Source: Sordaria brevicollis
Taxonomy: Eukaryota > Ascomycota > Sordariomycetes > Sordariales > Sordariaceae
Length of the DNA stretch: 64,000 nt
Direction of reading: 5' to 3'
Assembly: GCA_033439795.1 (NCBI GenBank)
Contig: JAUTDP010000004.1
Span: forward strand, 2,480,001-2,544,000
The translations under genes were made by a program, and so were the position numbers. Position 1 is the stretch's first letter. Each line of letters opens with the position of its first letter. Below the pieces are notes generated by a model. The model did no database searches. It was not told the DNA's origin and saw only the letters and a program-made list of their open reading frames with translations. This document shows positions 22,028 to 31,669 of the stretch, piece by piece.

Positions 22028-25000
22028 TTATTATTCATTTATTTAATATTCCTTTTTCATTTATTATTATTTATTTATTTCTTGTTATTTATTTCTTTGT
22101 TATTATTTATTTATTAATTATTATTTCTTTATTTATTATTATTTATTTATTTATTATTATTTATTTATAAATTATTACTTATTTATTTATTATTATTTAT
22201 TTATTTAGTTTTATTTATTTATTTATTTATTAGTATTTATTTATTTACTATTATTTATTTATTTACAATTACTTATTTATTTACTATTATTTATTTATTA
22301 TTTTTTAATTCACTATTTAAATATTATTAAAAAGATTTTATTTTTACTCCGGCCGGGAATCGAACCGACCGCTAAAGGGTATATATTATAACCGTACATT
22401 TGCTAAGTTAGCTACAACGTTTTATTTAGAAAATAAAATTATTTTTTTTTATTATATACCTATCCGTCGGATTTTTTTAAAGCCGTTTTTCTCGCCCGGC
22501 AGGCAAGCTACAGTCACGTGAGTGGTACCATTGTACTCGTTACAACATACTCATCATTTTGATACCCATTTTTCCCTACCCTTATCGATAAGCTTTTTAG
22601 ATTTTTTTCTATATATCCGTCGGATTTTTTTAAAGCCGTTTTTCTCGCCCGGCAGGCAAGCTACGGTCACGTGAGTGGTATCATTGTACTCGTCTCAGCT
22701 GACTCATCATTTTGGTACCCACTTTGTTGTGATCGGACCCATTTTCAGATGCTAAGCCTTAAGCGAAGCGCTAAACGCTAAGCGAGCTTGGCGGACAGGG
22801 ATAGGGGGTCTTATTCAGCCAATTCCAACTCGAGAATTTTTTTTAACCAATTGCAGGTTAAGAAATCGCGGGTAAACCTCGTGGCTATTTACAGGGATTG
22901 TGACAGGGGGGTTACCGTATTATAGAAGAAGCTACGCTCAACGCTTTGCTCCGTGTTTTTTCAACACTTCTTAATGTTGAAGCTCCGCTTCAAATTATTT
23001 TTAAAAGATTTTATAATAATGTATTTTTTTTCATTCTAGAGTTTTTAATAATAACGAGAGACTACGTACGTTATTTAAATACGTTTAACGGAAATAGTAA
23101 TTTTCTTCCCTAGATTATTTCTTAATTATTTTTTATATAACCGATTAGTCTTTTTTTTTAGTATTTTTTAAAGTAGTATGTTAATAGCCGTATTTAACAA
23201 TTAGAGTAAGTTAGTTAGCCTATTAGGGATTATAACCGTTATTAAATTTTAGGGGGAAGTTTCGTTAATAGACTTTAATACGTCTTTAACCTTTTTAAAG
23301 TTATAGGATAGAATTACATTTATAATTAATAATACATTAAATTCTAAGCTCCTTATTATAGGTTGAAATTCCTTTTATAATTAATTAATAAAAAGGGTCT
23401 TATTTTATTAACCCTTTTTATTAAAATAAACGGTTATATTTTATATATAAGCTTAGCGTTTATTAATAGGGATTTTCCCTTTCCTTCGAAAAATAATAGT
23501 CGGTTTTAATCGCTATATTTTATCGGCCTAAATATATAAAATTAATATATATTAGCGTTTATTCTAATTATTACGGTCGGTTTTATTAAAAATAATTTTA
23601 TTTCTTTTAAAATTATATATTATATTATCGAAATATTCGTACAAAAGGGGGATTTTATCGAGGTTGAAAATATAAGAAGGTAGGAACCGCGTTTACGTAT
23701 TGGGTATAATTAATTAACTATTACGTTTAATAAAATTAAAAAAAACCGACGGTTAATAATAATTTATTACCTTCTACCCTATTATTGAGAAAAAAACTTA
23801 CCGAAGAAAATTATTAATAAACGTTAATAATTTTTCGGGGAAGTATTATATTTAATAAATAATACGACGTTATATAATAAAATATCGATATTTAAAATTT
23901 TTAAATTAATTACGTAAAAAATTAAACGCTATTAGTATTTTAAAGTATTCTTTAATAAAGAATTTAATAGCTTATTACCGAAATTACCTTTATATAATTA
24001 ACGATTTTAAAAACCGTTGTATTTTTTAAAATTCTTCGTATAACTTCTTTTTTATAATTAGTTATTATAATTTCCCCTCTCTTTTTAATTATAGTAATAT
24101 ATTCTTTCAATTTAGTTATTAATTACTAATTATACGTATAAGGATTTTAAAAAAATTAAAAATTTTACGGTAATTGGCGTTGCGAAAATTATTATTTAAA
24201 AGAGTAGTACCTTCGCGAATACGTATATATTATCCTTTAAATTATATTCGAGTTTGAAAAAAGTAAATAAGGACCTACCGATTTATTATTAACGAATTAT
24301 ATAAGCTACGGTACGGGGTACTAATTTATAATTTCGTTTTTATAGAATAGTATTTTATTCTCTTTTTAATCGGTATATCCCTTTTAAATTAGTAATCGAT
24401 AATAGGTTTGTAGGAGGGATTAGGGCGCTTTTTAGCGTATTCGATATTAAAGGGTAGCGGTAGCGGGCCTTTCCCTTTTAATTCGAAAGTTTATAACCTC
24501 CCGATAGAATTTTGCGAATTTATAACGACGGTATTAAATAATAATAATAATAATAACGACGACGACGACGATATTGAATAGGGGATAAATAGAAGAATAA
24601 TTAGAATACTAAGGTCTAAGGATAGAAATATTGTGAATTATTATTCTATAGTTTAAATAATGAGGCTATATATATTGGTATATGCTGGCTAACAAGGCAT
24701 TATACTGGTACGACTATGGCAGTTTTCAAGCAGACTTTAGCAAATTAGAGCTATTAGCGTTTTGCGACGCTCGCGAGTTTATACGGTAGGAGGGTTTAGA
24801 AGAGACTCACACGGTGATCTGACCGTTGCCGAGATTTGCGAACCTTCACGTCACCAACAAAACCTTGCGTTTGTTTAAACCAGCGAGCAATCCTTTGGGT
24901 ACATGTTTTCTGCTCCGGTACTAGCGTGACGTCGCTCGCAGGCCCCCCTTCACCATCCGTCCATGAGTCGTCGGGCTTTCGATCTGCGGGTGTGCTTGTT

Positions 25001-25029
25001 AACATTAGTGACGTATCGTGATGTTCCAT
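19347..25029 (-). CDS. Small two-exon protein (130 aa) whose intron holds the pogo-like transposon
   Basis: Exon 1 is 25029-24811 (73 codons, MEHHDTSLMLTSTP start, then ARWFKQTQGFVGD). It ends at a GTGAGT donor. Exon 2 is 19520-19347 (57 codons and TAG), preceded by a branch site (GGCTAACTT) and GACAG acceptor, and reads GSDMYYEIKACCRLSEAEIE. Phase is 0/0 and both exons are open. The DNA between, minus the transposon (19614-24786), would be an intron of about 115 bp, typical for a fungus. The protein is acidic and soluble-looking, with a Cys pair near the C-terminus (CRECPEYE); I do not recognise it. The exons could instead belong to two genes, but the matching splice signals on either side of a TA-flanked element favour one. 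Confidence 0.6.
20000..20906 (+). repeat. Left inverted-repeat arm of the 3-kb element
   Basis: The arm is bounded at both ends by the palindromic phrase TTGAAGCGGAGCTTCAA (outer, 20001) and its partial inverse (inner, about 20820). It contains two repeats beginning near GACGAATACAATGG (20271) and GGCGAGTAGTTTGG (20422), each carrying ACGTGACCGTAGC, then a tRNA-like B box and a TAA microsatellite (20722-20795). Confidence 0.85.
20549..20620 (+). ncRNA. tRNA-like segment in left arm (B box)
   Basis: A perfect B box (GGTTCGATTCC, 20597-20607) lies about 48 bases after an A-box-like TAGCTAACCTAG. The flanks CGGCCGGAG resemble a tRNA 3' end. The anticodon arm does not fold well, so this is a tRNA relic or Pol III promoter, not a working tRNA. 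Confidence 0.5.
20907..21807 (+). pseudogene. RIP-mutated core of the 3-kb element with ORF remnants
   Basis: The plus strand shows two readable stretches: about 21010-21330 (VIPEDNDEYFTFEFNKEEL, an acidic region) and about 21340-21780 (FNKFAAVNYIV, DNSTTSLTNLL). They could be remnants of the element's own gene or of a nested insert. I do not recognise the protein family, and stops interrupt both. Confidence 0.4.
21955..22290. repeat. ATTT/ATT microsatellite
   Basis: An uninterrupted TTTA/ATTT run at about 21957-22030 grades into irregular ATTTATTT and TTATTATT units. The matching position in the left arm holds ATA/TAAA repeats, so the two arms have drifted independently here. Confidence 0.9.
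22350..22425 (-). ncRNA. tRNA-like segment in right arm (B box)
   Basis: The complement of 22356-22366 is the B box GGTTCGATTCC, in the context of GCGGTC and CCGGCC as in the left arm. It is the inverted counterpart of 20549-20620, with a few transition differences. Confidence 0.5.
23050..24580 (-). pseudogene. Degenerate pogo-like DDE transposase
   Basis: From about 23690 downward, the minus strand reads FNLDKIPLLYEYF, then YNFKRN, KTDRNNQNKR, LILYI and RLKPTIIF. This matches the order of the DDE_1 catalytic domain in intact fungal pogo-like transposases (the D of NLDE-like motif, then KRQATLIL and PTIIF-type blocks). The N-terminal helix-turn-helix part (about 24100-24580) is too damaged to define. 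Stops throughout; inactive. Confidence 0.68.
24541..24572. repeat. Trinucleotide microsatellite (TAA)n(CGA)n
   Basis: A short compound run, AATAATAATAATAACGACGACGACG, lies inside the pogo-like element, at what would be the 5' part of its transposase gene. Confidence 0.8.
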
Positions 25030-25924
25030 ATTGTAGATGTATGCGTGAAGTGGATATGAAGGAGGTTAAACTTGTTTTATAATGATATGGGATTATACAA
25101 AGCATATCCCATTTCCGCAACATCGGGGGCTACTTAAGTATAAGAAAATTGGGTGGTGGTATAAATGATTAAACGACTTTCATCCACATTCGACACCCAT
25201 CTGGACACTGAGCTATTGGGTTGGTTGTTGGTATCTACTTAAAGACGGCCAGTTGGATCCAGAGTCCAATTCTAAGTCCCAACCAGCCGTGTGAAGCGTA
25301 TCGGACATTTAACCCGTCTCCAGAGGATTTTTTTTCGCGTCCTTTGCTGCCGACCAGTTTTGTGTTAATCTGCCTGTCGTTAGGCCACTCAAACTTTGGA
25401 ACTAAAGTTGAAGTTGAAATGAGTCTGCAACGAAAGTGGCAATTCTCGTAGAACGATTTCCTTCTCAAAACCTTGCCGTTTCCGTTTTTGGTTCTTCTAC
25501 TTCATGGTTTTGCAACCGCTAATGTGTTCTTTTTGCTTCGTGTCTACCTCGATATACACGTCATTTTCCTGGCCCCTTGCATCTCTTTAACAATTTAACT
25601 CTTATCCCTTCTGCCACGCTCTTTCGGCGCCTGCGAATTGGCGAGTACCTTGCCCGGGCTTCCCTGGTTCAAAGGAAGCCATCCACAAGAAATATCTCGC
25701 AATTTTCTTACGGCAGCCGACCGAAGCAGATTAACGCCATTATTCCATCACCAAATCTGTTTTATATAAGTAGACGGCTGGTAGAATGAGTAACTTTCAT
25801 CTAATCGCTAGTAGCACTACAAAATAGACCATCATGACCAAGCCCGGCTCTTCCTCATACCGTGCGCAATGAGATATGTACCTCGCGCTGTTGGAATTCG
25901 ATGTCCGGCTTGTCAGCAAATATC
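25030..25924. other. GC-balanced intergenic region, no confident gene
   Basis: This lies between the 5' end of the 130-aa gene and the 3' end of the next minus-strand gene. Short ORFs occur on both strands but lack start codons, splice partners or recognisable motifs. It probably contains the promoter of the 130-aa gene. Confidence 0.5.
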
Positions 25925-26287
25925 TCACATATCAGTGGCGAGTAGCGTCTTCTCAAACTCCTGCACATTTTCCTCGGTGACAGTAATTTCAGCGAGGATC
26001 TCAAAGCCGTTTCCATTCTCCCACTATTCCGCCAAAATCACTATGGTCAACATCTGGGGTCAACTCTTGGAGGCCGGCAGCGTAATTTCTTTGATCCTAT
26101 TCCCCCGACGGATGTCACTTACCGTTGTAATTATGAAACCTCTGACAGACACTTTCTCCAGATAGCCGCTCAGGGCTTTCGCACTAAACCCCTTGAACCT
26201 GATCTCCGACCTCACGAGATCATTGCGACTAGTTTCTGGATTGATCCGACTGAACACCAATGAGGGTTTCCACTCCGATTCCGGCAT
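25925..26287 (-). CDS. Small two-exon hypothetical protein, 97 aa
   Basis: Exon 1 is 26287-26123 (55 codons, MPESEWKPSLVFSRIN start). It ends at GTAAGT. A 69-bp intron ends in CCCCAG, and exon 2 is 26053-25925 (42 codons and TGA), beginning MLTIVILAEWWENGNGFE. Both phases are 0 and the join is open. No signal peptide, membrane segment or known domain is evident. Exon 2 contains FEILAEITVTEE, loosely resembling EI-x-A-x(3)-L-S-x-x-E in the neighbouring 130-aa protein. Without the splice, the frame would stop soon after the donor, which supports the intron. Confidence 0.55.
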
Positions 26288-26347
26288 GATGAGCGTACTC
26301 GCAAAATGAGCCTTGTGTTGAGCAAGAAAGAGAAATAAGTGGGCGGG

Positions 26348-26357
26348 TATAAAAAGG
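26348..26357 (+). promoter_or_regulatory. TATA box (TATAAAAAGG)
   Basis: A canonical TATA sequence reads on the plus strand about 220 bp upstream of the plus-strand ORF at 26566. It lies about 60 bp upstream of the minus-strand gene's ATG but is oriented away from it. Confidence 0.4.
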
Positions 26358-26565
26358 ATATAGAAGGAGCTCACGAAACGACGGGCGTCCAAGTGTAGGA
26401 AGTAAAGTTGCGAAGTTTGATTTGCGAGACGAAATATAAAACTGCGGCAAACGTAGTATGCTGGGATTTATAGTGTTTATGAACGAGGAATGGGCGGAGC
26501 ATAACGGGCTATGGAGGATCCAGGCTAGTTGGATATACGATCGACCTCGCTAATATGGTGGAGGC

Positions 26566-26772
26566 ATGCGCATGACTATGGTAACGAGCGGTTATGTTGG
26601 AGCGCAACAGACGGCATGGCAACAATGGCAGGATGTCAGAGCCAACCAACCGGCCTTCTTTATTCACCAACATCCAGACCCCGACGAACCAACATGTCTT
26701 TGCCTTCCTCGAGATCCCAGTGGCAACGGTGTGTATGGAGGTGATCAGTTGAAAGTATGGGCGGCAATGTGA
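26566..26772 (+). CDS. Small hypothetical protein, 68 aa
   Basis: An ATG-initiated uninterrupted frame whose composition looks protein-like: QTAWQQWQDVRANQPAFF, then PDPDEPTCLCLPRDPSG and a short C-terminus. There are no introns and no recognised domain. A plus-strand TATA box precedes it. A very short upstream ATG frame overlaps its start. Other frames in this interval look less protein-like. Low certainty because of length. Confidence 0.4.
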   Translation: MRMTMVTSGYVGAQQTAWQQWQDVRANQPAFFIHQHPDPDEPTCLCLPRDPSGNGVYGGDQLKVWAAM

Positions 26773-27507
26773 AAGAAAAAATGTAAAAAAAGGAGAGCGC
26801 AAGTTCCAATACACAATTTGCTGGACGTAACCCTGAACTTGCAATAATGACCCTGAATCTGAAGCTGTTCACGTTGCTTGGGGTAACTTAAGACTATCAG
26901 TCATGTAAAGGAGTCTTTTGGTTCAATAAGCCATCTGAAGCACGTGTCAAAGTGAACTGACAAAACCCGCGGAAAACGATCATAGGTTGGAAGATTCGAT
27001 CATTCGAACCGGCCAGCTGGGAATGTCTGCAGTTTGCAGGAGCTGCGAAATTCGCTTTGGGTACACTTTTATCTTTGTTCAAGAAAACAGATTGCCATCC
27101 TTTTGGCAATCCGTTTCACCGACGGTTGGTAAATCAGTACATCTCCTTGCCATTTGGCAGACGTTACTTCGCATTGTGTCGGTCACTGGTATCTATCCAC
27201 CCATCTCATTTTTTACCTACGTAGATCTTGCTGTGTATGACGATGCTACCTTCACCCGCCAAGTCAAACCCATTATAATCCGACGTACTTTCGGGCCGGC
27301 CACATTTGTCATGTTGGGAAAAAAGGGTTCAATGCTAGCAAGTACACAATCCTATACGAGTGACCAGCGCTGCTGACGTTGGTATCTCTGACTGCCACAG
27401 TATAACCCTTCTCCCCCCTCTCTCTTACCAGCTTTTCCCCCTTGTATGCACCCCTCTAAGTACAGCATGATGAGCAGCAGTAACAGGAGATATAGCCGGC
27501 TAGGAGC
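26773..27507. other. No confident gene
   Basis: Fragments on the minus strand look protein-like (for example DYNGFDLAGEGSIVIHSKIY, about 27220-27290, followed by a GTAGGT) but I could not find a start, acceptor and in-phase partner. A plus-strand open frame at 26987-27376 lacks an ATG. A small exon may be hidden here. Confidence 0.35.
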
Positions 27508-28345
27508 CTAGGCCTTGCCATGGATGCTGCCCAACACCTGCCCTTGCGGCATCCCGATGGACTGGATCAAGACCTTCCAGGCCCCATCTTCATCTCCCTT
27601 GCAGTGAGTGCAATTGCCACACTTCCCAGCGCTTTCAAGCTCTCCGTGAGCATTCTCTTGTTGTTGTGGCTTAAGCTTGCGGGGGGCCTGGATGAGCAGG
27701 TATACTTCTTCCGATTGCTGTCTCTTAGTTAGATATCAGACCAGTTGGCCACGCGTGGTTGGTTACATACCAGCGTTTTCTTGACCAATCCGACTTCAAC
27801 ATCTGAAAGATATTGGTCCAGCCACTCTTTCACCTTCTTATAGCATATGTGCCTCACGCGAATCTCGGCAACTATGGATGGAAGTCCGTCATCAAATGTC
27901 TCTGCCTCTTCGACAGACTGTGATATAGAAGTATCTGTTGACACTGTCCACTATTGTGCTGTTGAGGTAATGCTTTATTGACAAGCTGGCCGGTAAGGTG
28001 GGAGTTAAACGGAAGATGTCCATCAATGAAAGTGTTGCAGAAGTTGGGAATGATAGACTCAATGGGCAATCCAGACATCAGGATATCGGTGAGTTTTAAT
28101 TTCTCATACGCGAACATGATCGCTAACTTCTGGACAACACCAGTCCGTACTCTGCGGACAAAGAGAGTGAAGATATATGCGCTTAATGGTTACCGGCCAT
28201 GTTGGTCTTCGGGTTGGTTGTGGGTAACTGGTGTCGGATGGCCGGTTGGCTCCAGATTCCGGCGCGACGCCGTGCCCAACATATCGAGTGGTACGGGCAA
28301 TGGACCGGCTCTGGCAAATATATCTGAACTTCTGATAACTGCCAT
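27508..28345 (-). CDS. Four-exon hypothetical protein, 215 aa, C-terminal Cys cluster
   Basis: Exons 28345-28194, 28151-27983, 27917-27771 and 27687-27508 join in phase (152, 169, 147 and 180 nt; TAG end). Introns: GTAACC...CCGCAG (42 nt), GTCAAT...TCACAG (65 nt, weak donor), GTATGT...ATCCAG (83 nt). The protein begins MAVIRSSDIFARAGPLPVP and has a helical middle (QKLAIMFAYEKLKLTDILM; HICYKKVKEWLDQYLSDVE). It ends with a CxxCxxC cluster (CGNCTHC) suggesting metal binding. I do not recognise the family. The second intron is the least certain part. Confidence 0.6.
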
Positions 28346-28931
28346 CGTGAAAGAAAATAAGTTACCTTAAGCGCTTACGTGATTGAACGCAAGGTCTTTA
28401 TATGTAGGTTGTTAAAACAAAGATTCTGCTCTTGTTTCCTGCCGAAGTCCCCCTGAAATCAAATTGACGGGAGTGATACCTTACCTATCGGGCAAGAATA
28501 AATATTGATGGGGTGCCTGTTAAGGAAGGCGCTAAATGCCCAGCGGAAAGGACAATGCCCATTGTTGTGCGGGCCTTGCGGCTGAGGGTGGGGGACTTAT
28601 AGTGCTGACTCGCAGTGCTTTAGCTTCCTGTAGCGCTAACATTGGCCACTCCTGTTAGGCATCGGTGGGATAGGCCCTTCTTCCCGTCCTCCGGACTTGC
28701 TCAACACGACTTTCCCCGACTTCTGCAACACCCCCATCAAGCACTCGCCTATCCCAAGACCACCCTCAGTGAACCAGTGAATATGCAAATGTAGAAATGT
28801 AATAGAAATGACATCTGGCAAGACAAACCCCTTTTGTTTTCCCAGTTGATACAACTTTCTTTAGGCTAAGTCAATAACAAGTCGATCTTCGCAAGTCGCA
28901 AAAACTGGTCCTTCCTTCGTCTACCCCTTCC
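28346..28931. other. Intergenic, no confident gene
   Basis: A minus-strand frame (28854-28636) is open and moderately protein-like (GLGIGECLMGVLQKSG) but starts at TTG. It may be an exon whose partners are not apparent. Confidence 0.3.
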
Positions 28932-29366
28932 ATGATTTTACAGCAGGATGCATCTCGGCTTGCAATCCCCCCTTGGCTCTTCACTCGCGCCGATAACACT
29001 CGATGGCCACCTTTTTTCGAGCGCTTCTTTGAGGCCACAATCTTTAACACCACTTTCTGGACAAGGTCACGGAGATGCAGTGCTATACGCAGTCGAAAAA
29101 TTGCCTTGTTTAACCACTACCGCCATAGAATAAAACTGTGCAGCAGTTTGATGATGCTCATGTCCCGGAGATCTACCCCTATCTCAACGATAGAAGACCA
29201 TCTGGTTAAGCTTCACGCTCGTGCGTCTTTCCTGGAATCTAACGACAAATGCCATATCCCTTTCCACCTTTGGCTGCTCCCAAGTGCCAGAAAGCCGTTC
29301 AGGTTCACTCTTGATGGGCAGCCATTCTGCCGTTGTCCCAGAAAACAAACAGCATCCGTGTTTTAA
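28932..29366 (+). CDS. Possible 144-aa ORF; antisense exons are an alternative
   Basis: An ATG-started open frame of 144 codons with no recognised domain. The opposite strand also has protein-like stretches (VLKIVASKKRSKKGGHRVLS at about 29050-28990; MAFVVRFQERRTSVKLNQ at about 29255-29200) with potential splice sites. Only one strand is likely real and the sequence alone does not decide. Confidence 0.25.
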   Translation: MILQQDASRLAIPPWLFTRADNTRWPPFFERFFEATIFNTTFWTRSRRCSAIRSRKIALFNHYRHRIKLCSSLMMLMSRRSTPISTIEDHLVKLHARASFLESNDKCHIPFHLWLLPSARKPFRFTLDGQPFCRCPRKQTASVF

Positions 29367-30326
29367 ATCCCCAGCTTCTTCTTGATTTCCTCCCATTCAA
29401 GTCCCTTCACACATTCCTCTCCAAGTACCTGCTGGCAAGCACACTCCTTGAAACCTTCCACATCTTCTAACGTAACCCCCTTCAGCAGAGTGTTGGGCAG
29501 TAGATGGTAGCGGTCTGCACCCTATACATGAGTTAGCAAGTACAGGCAAAACTGCCATGGGTAGCTTCTTATCGATATTTCCATCCGGGGTTTTTTTTTT
29601 TTCCCCTTCCGGTGGGGAGGTGGGGAGGGATATGTCCTCGAATCAAGCTAAAGTCTAATGAAAAGGTCTACCAACATCATTGCCAATAGTCGAATACCAT
29701 TCCCATTGATGTTTGCCATCTTTCGATGGGTTCAGTTCCTCAAGTTTGAGGTAGATTCTTGTAGGGCAATAACCCTTCTTGTCGAAAGCCCTGCTCGAAG
29801 AATTTATATCTTCTAAAAAGAAGGCTAGGGACCACCGAAGGGTATGTTTGAGGCGTCGAGGATCCGAGTCAACGGAAGTATCTGCAAAGAAATGCCACGG
29901 AAGAGTGGATGTGAGGTCAGTTCAGATGAGAAAAATATAGAACGAGTGCAACTCTGCCTGTTTTTCTCGAGATTGACCGAGTTATCTTGCATCTTAAGTA
30001 TTCGACGCTCCAAACATGTAGACGCCCGCTTTGCTATTCGTGCGAGTTGTTGGCAAATTGGGATATAAAGGACGTGGTTCATGATATCGCCCAACGTCTT
30101 GTTACCTATCCGTTCGTTAATGTCTCTGGTTGGACAAGAATGGTGAAGGTTGGAAGATGTTGTTGGATCTCCATCCATTGCTAACCCGCCGGATTCGACG
30201 AGGTGGGTAGTGGAGCAAGCGGCGCATGTACTCGTTGTTTTCTTTGACCAGCGCCGCACAGAATACCTGGAGGTATCGCCAACAAGCGGAAAAGTATCCA
30301 CAGAAGAATGAGTTGGGGATATCCAT
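29363..30326 (-). CDS. Multi-exon hypothetical protein, C-terminal half defined
   Basis: The last exon, 29521-29363 (53 codons, TAA), reads RYHLLPNTLLKGVTLEDVEG and ends EWEEIKKKLGI. It follows a TATAG acceptor with branch site TGCTAACTC. The preceding exon, 29881-29676, reads RRLKHTLRWSLAFFLEDI, KGYCPTRIYLKLEELNPS and HQWEWYSTIGND, following TTTGCAG. Further upstream GNKTLGDIMNHVLYI and QQLARIAKRASTCLERR (about 30120-29960) and WRYLQVFCAALVKENNEYM (30290-30220) look coding. The 5' splice sites are ambiguous, so the start at 30326 is provisional. No known domain recognised. Confidence 0.5.
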
Positions 30327-30781
30327 TGTTGTAGTTGGGAATGGTTTCCATTTCCTTTCTCCGTGGTCGACGATACTTGCCCTTCATTTCCTCCATGTCA
30401 AGCACAACTCCATCTGAGCTGCGATATCAAGTCCGCTCACACGACCTGGGCGCCCCGAATGAATTCTAAGAATGACCATTAACATGTATAGTGATCATTA
30501 GTTTTCTCTCCATCCCCATTTCTTCTCCATAACATGCCGAGAACGACACTGGCCAGCAGTGAGTGGTTCTCTTGGCCTTTGTTCTGATGTTCCCCTTCTT
30601 GCTCTGATGAAAAGAAACCATCCAAGTTTACCTCTTATCCCCCTGCCCCTTGATGCGACTCCTAACAACGTGCAACAGTTGCCATTTCTATCCGGCTTTC
30701 TGGATCAACAACGGCCCCCCAGTGCTCGCTTCCAAGACGGTGACTTTGCCCCATAGAATATGCCAAGAGGACCGAATATGC
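30327..30781. other. Intergenic, no confident gene
   Basis: Short overlapping ORFs on both strands show no domain or coherent splice pattern. It would include the promoter of the upstream minus-strand gene. Confidence 0.4.
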
Positions 30782-31195
30782 TCATCGCTCGCTCTTTGCC
30801 CTCATGCCTCCATCACCTTTGCTGTTCTCGCAGCCTTCCCAGAAGGAGATATGTTTTAACCAGGTTCTTAGTCATACCGTGCACATCTGGTGATCCATGG
30901 TGGACAACCACATGTATTCAAGTCTTCCAGTTCGGCTTTCGTGAGTGCTCGGGGGCCCGTAATTTCTGGCTGTGAATATGTCATCGTTTCGTTAGCCGAG
31001 TCCCAGTCTATAGTACTTGTAGTGCCCCTCGAAACCAATGAGCAGTTGTTCCGGCTGGGTTATGCCTCTTACCCGAGCGCCGGGCTTCCATTCCCATGCT
31101 GTTTGTCCCTGCTCGCGTGGGAAGTATGGGACCTTGTCACGAGCTATGGAAGGGCACACTTTCAATTTTTCGAGTTTGGTGGTGACGCTTGACAT
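30782..31195 (-). CDS. Small three-exon hypothetical protein, 84 aa
   Basis: Exon 1 31195-31073 starts MSSVTTKLEKLKVCPSIARD and ends at GTAAGA. A 103-nt intron has branch site GGCTAACG and acceptor CACAG. Exon 2 30969-30878 reads PEITGPRALTKAELEDLNTC then GCPPWITRC. A GTATGA donor leads to a short last exon 30821-30782 ending in TGA. Lengths (123, 92, 40) stay in phase. The motif EI-x-x-P-R-x-L-T-x-A-E-L in exon 2 resembles the second exons of the 130-aa and 94-aa genes. The last exon is the least certain. Unknown function. Confidence 0.55.
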
Positions 31196-31402
31196 GTTGA
31201 GTGATGCAGCTACCTCTAGTTGGGGGTGGTTGTGAAGGCAGGAACTGCGTGTGGTATGACTTGTGAATAGATTTGCCAAAGTGTCTGACGTTCTGAATCA
31301 TCTTTTTGACGTTGGTGGGAGTTATCCTACGTATAAATAACCGTTCTGCTTCCCTTTCTGCCCAGATATGAGTACGAGTTGGCGCGAAGATACTTTTTAC
31401 AC

Positions 31403-31669
31403 TCAGGGGTCGTCAATTGTACCAAAGGCAATCAGGAATGTGGTGTCGCCAACCGACCGCATGGGGTAGGACTGACAATGAATCGAGCTGTGCGTACGTC
31501 GAGCATCTTCTTGACCAAACACCAAAGAATTTTGTCTGAAGATATCGCCAACACCCGCAAGAAATAAGTAGCATCTTAACTGAGGTTCGGAGATGTTCGA
31601 GGTTGGTGTTGGGGAAAGTTTGTACCCAGGAATCAGAAGTGTAAGCAACGCCTGACGCATACCATACAC
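31403..31669 (-). CDS. Possible small hypothetical protein exon
   Basis: An open minus-strand frame, protein-like from about 31580 (YLFLAGVGDIFRQNSLVFGQ) to a TGA. A CCTCAG acceptor precedes it. No ATG in good context and no partner exon were identified. Could be a last exon or chance. Confidence 0.3.
   Translation of the reverse strand: MYGMRQALLTLLIPGYKLSPTPTSNISEPQLRCYLFLAGVGDIFRQNSLVFGQEDARRTHSSIHCQSYPMRSVGDTTFLIAFGTIDDP

Larger units (their letters stand above)
20000..22995. mobile_element. 3-kb element with very long inverted-repeat arms, TSD TATTTTT
   Basis: Left arm 20000-20906 and right arm 21808-22995 are inverted copies. They start ATTTGAAGCGGAGCTTCAA at both ends and are flanked by TATTTTT (19993-19999 and 22996-23002). 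Each arm has an imperfect direct repeat of about 130 bp containing ACGTGAC and GCCTGCCGG, a tRNA-like segment, AT-rich microsatellites, and an inner block (GGGTACGGGGGCGG). Arms differ by an indel region (20090-20265 against 22740-22905). Arms are largely free of RIP; the 900-bp core is RIP-mutated. Foldback-like architecture; superfamily unknown. Confidence 0.8.
21808..22995 (-). repeat. Right inverted-repeat arm of the 3-kb element
   Basis: Inverse of the left arm, longer because of an expanded ATTT microsatellite (about 21955-22300) and a different segment at 22740-22905. The two internal CACGTG-containing repeats (CACGTG at about 22516 and 22668) and the tRNA-like segment are conserved. 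Confidence 0.85.
19614..24786 (-). mobile_element. pogo-like (Tc1/mariner superfamily) DNA transposon, split by a second element
   Basis: Inverted termini of about 55 bp (CCGTATAAACTCGCGAGC at the left, its complement at the right) are bordered by TA at 19612-19613 and 24787-24788, the mariner-type target duplication. Removing the inserted element 20000-22995 and one 7-bp duplication leaves about 2.17 kb, the usual size of fungal pogo/Fot-type elements. The interior is heavily RIP-damaged but encodes a recognisable transposase on the minus strand. The extreme ends are clean. Confidence 0.82.

Noticed and set aside
21880..22170. Open frame rich in Phe, Tyr, Ile and Leu, resembling a membrane protein
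   Set aside because: It translates an ATTT microsatellite in an inverted-repeat arm; the matching frame is absent from the other arm.
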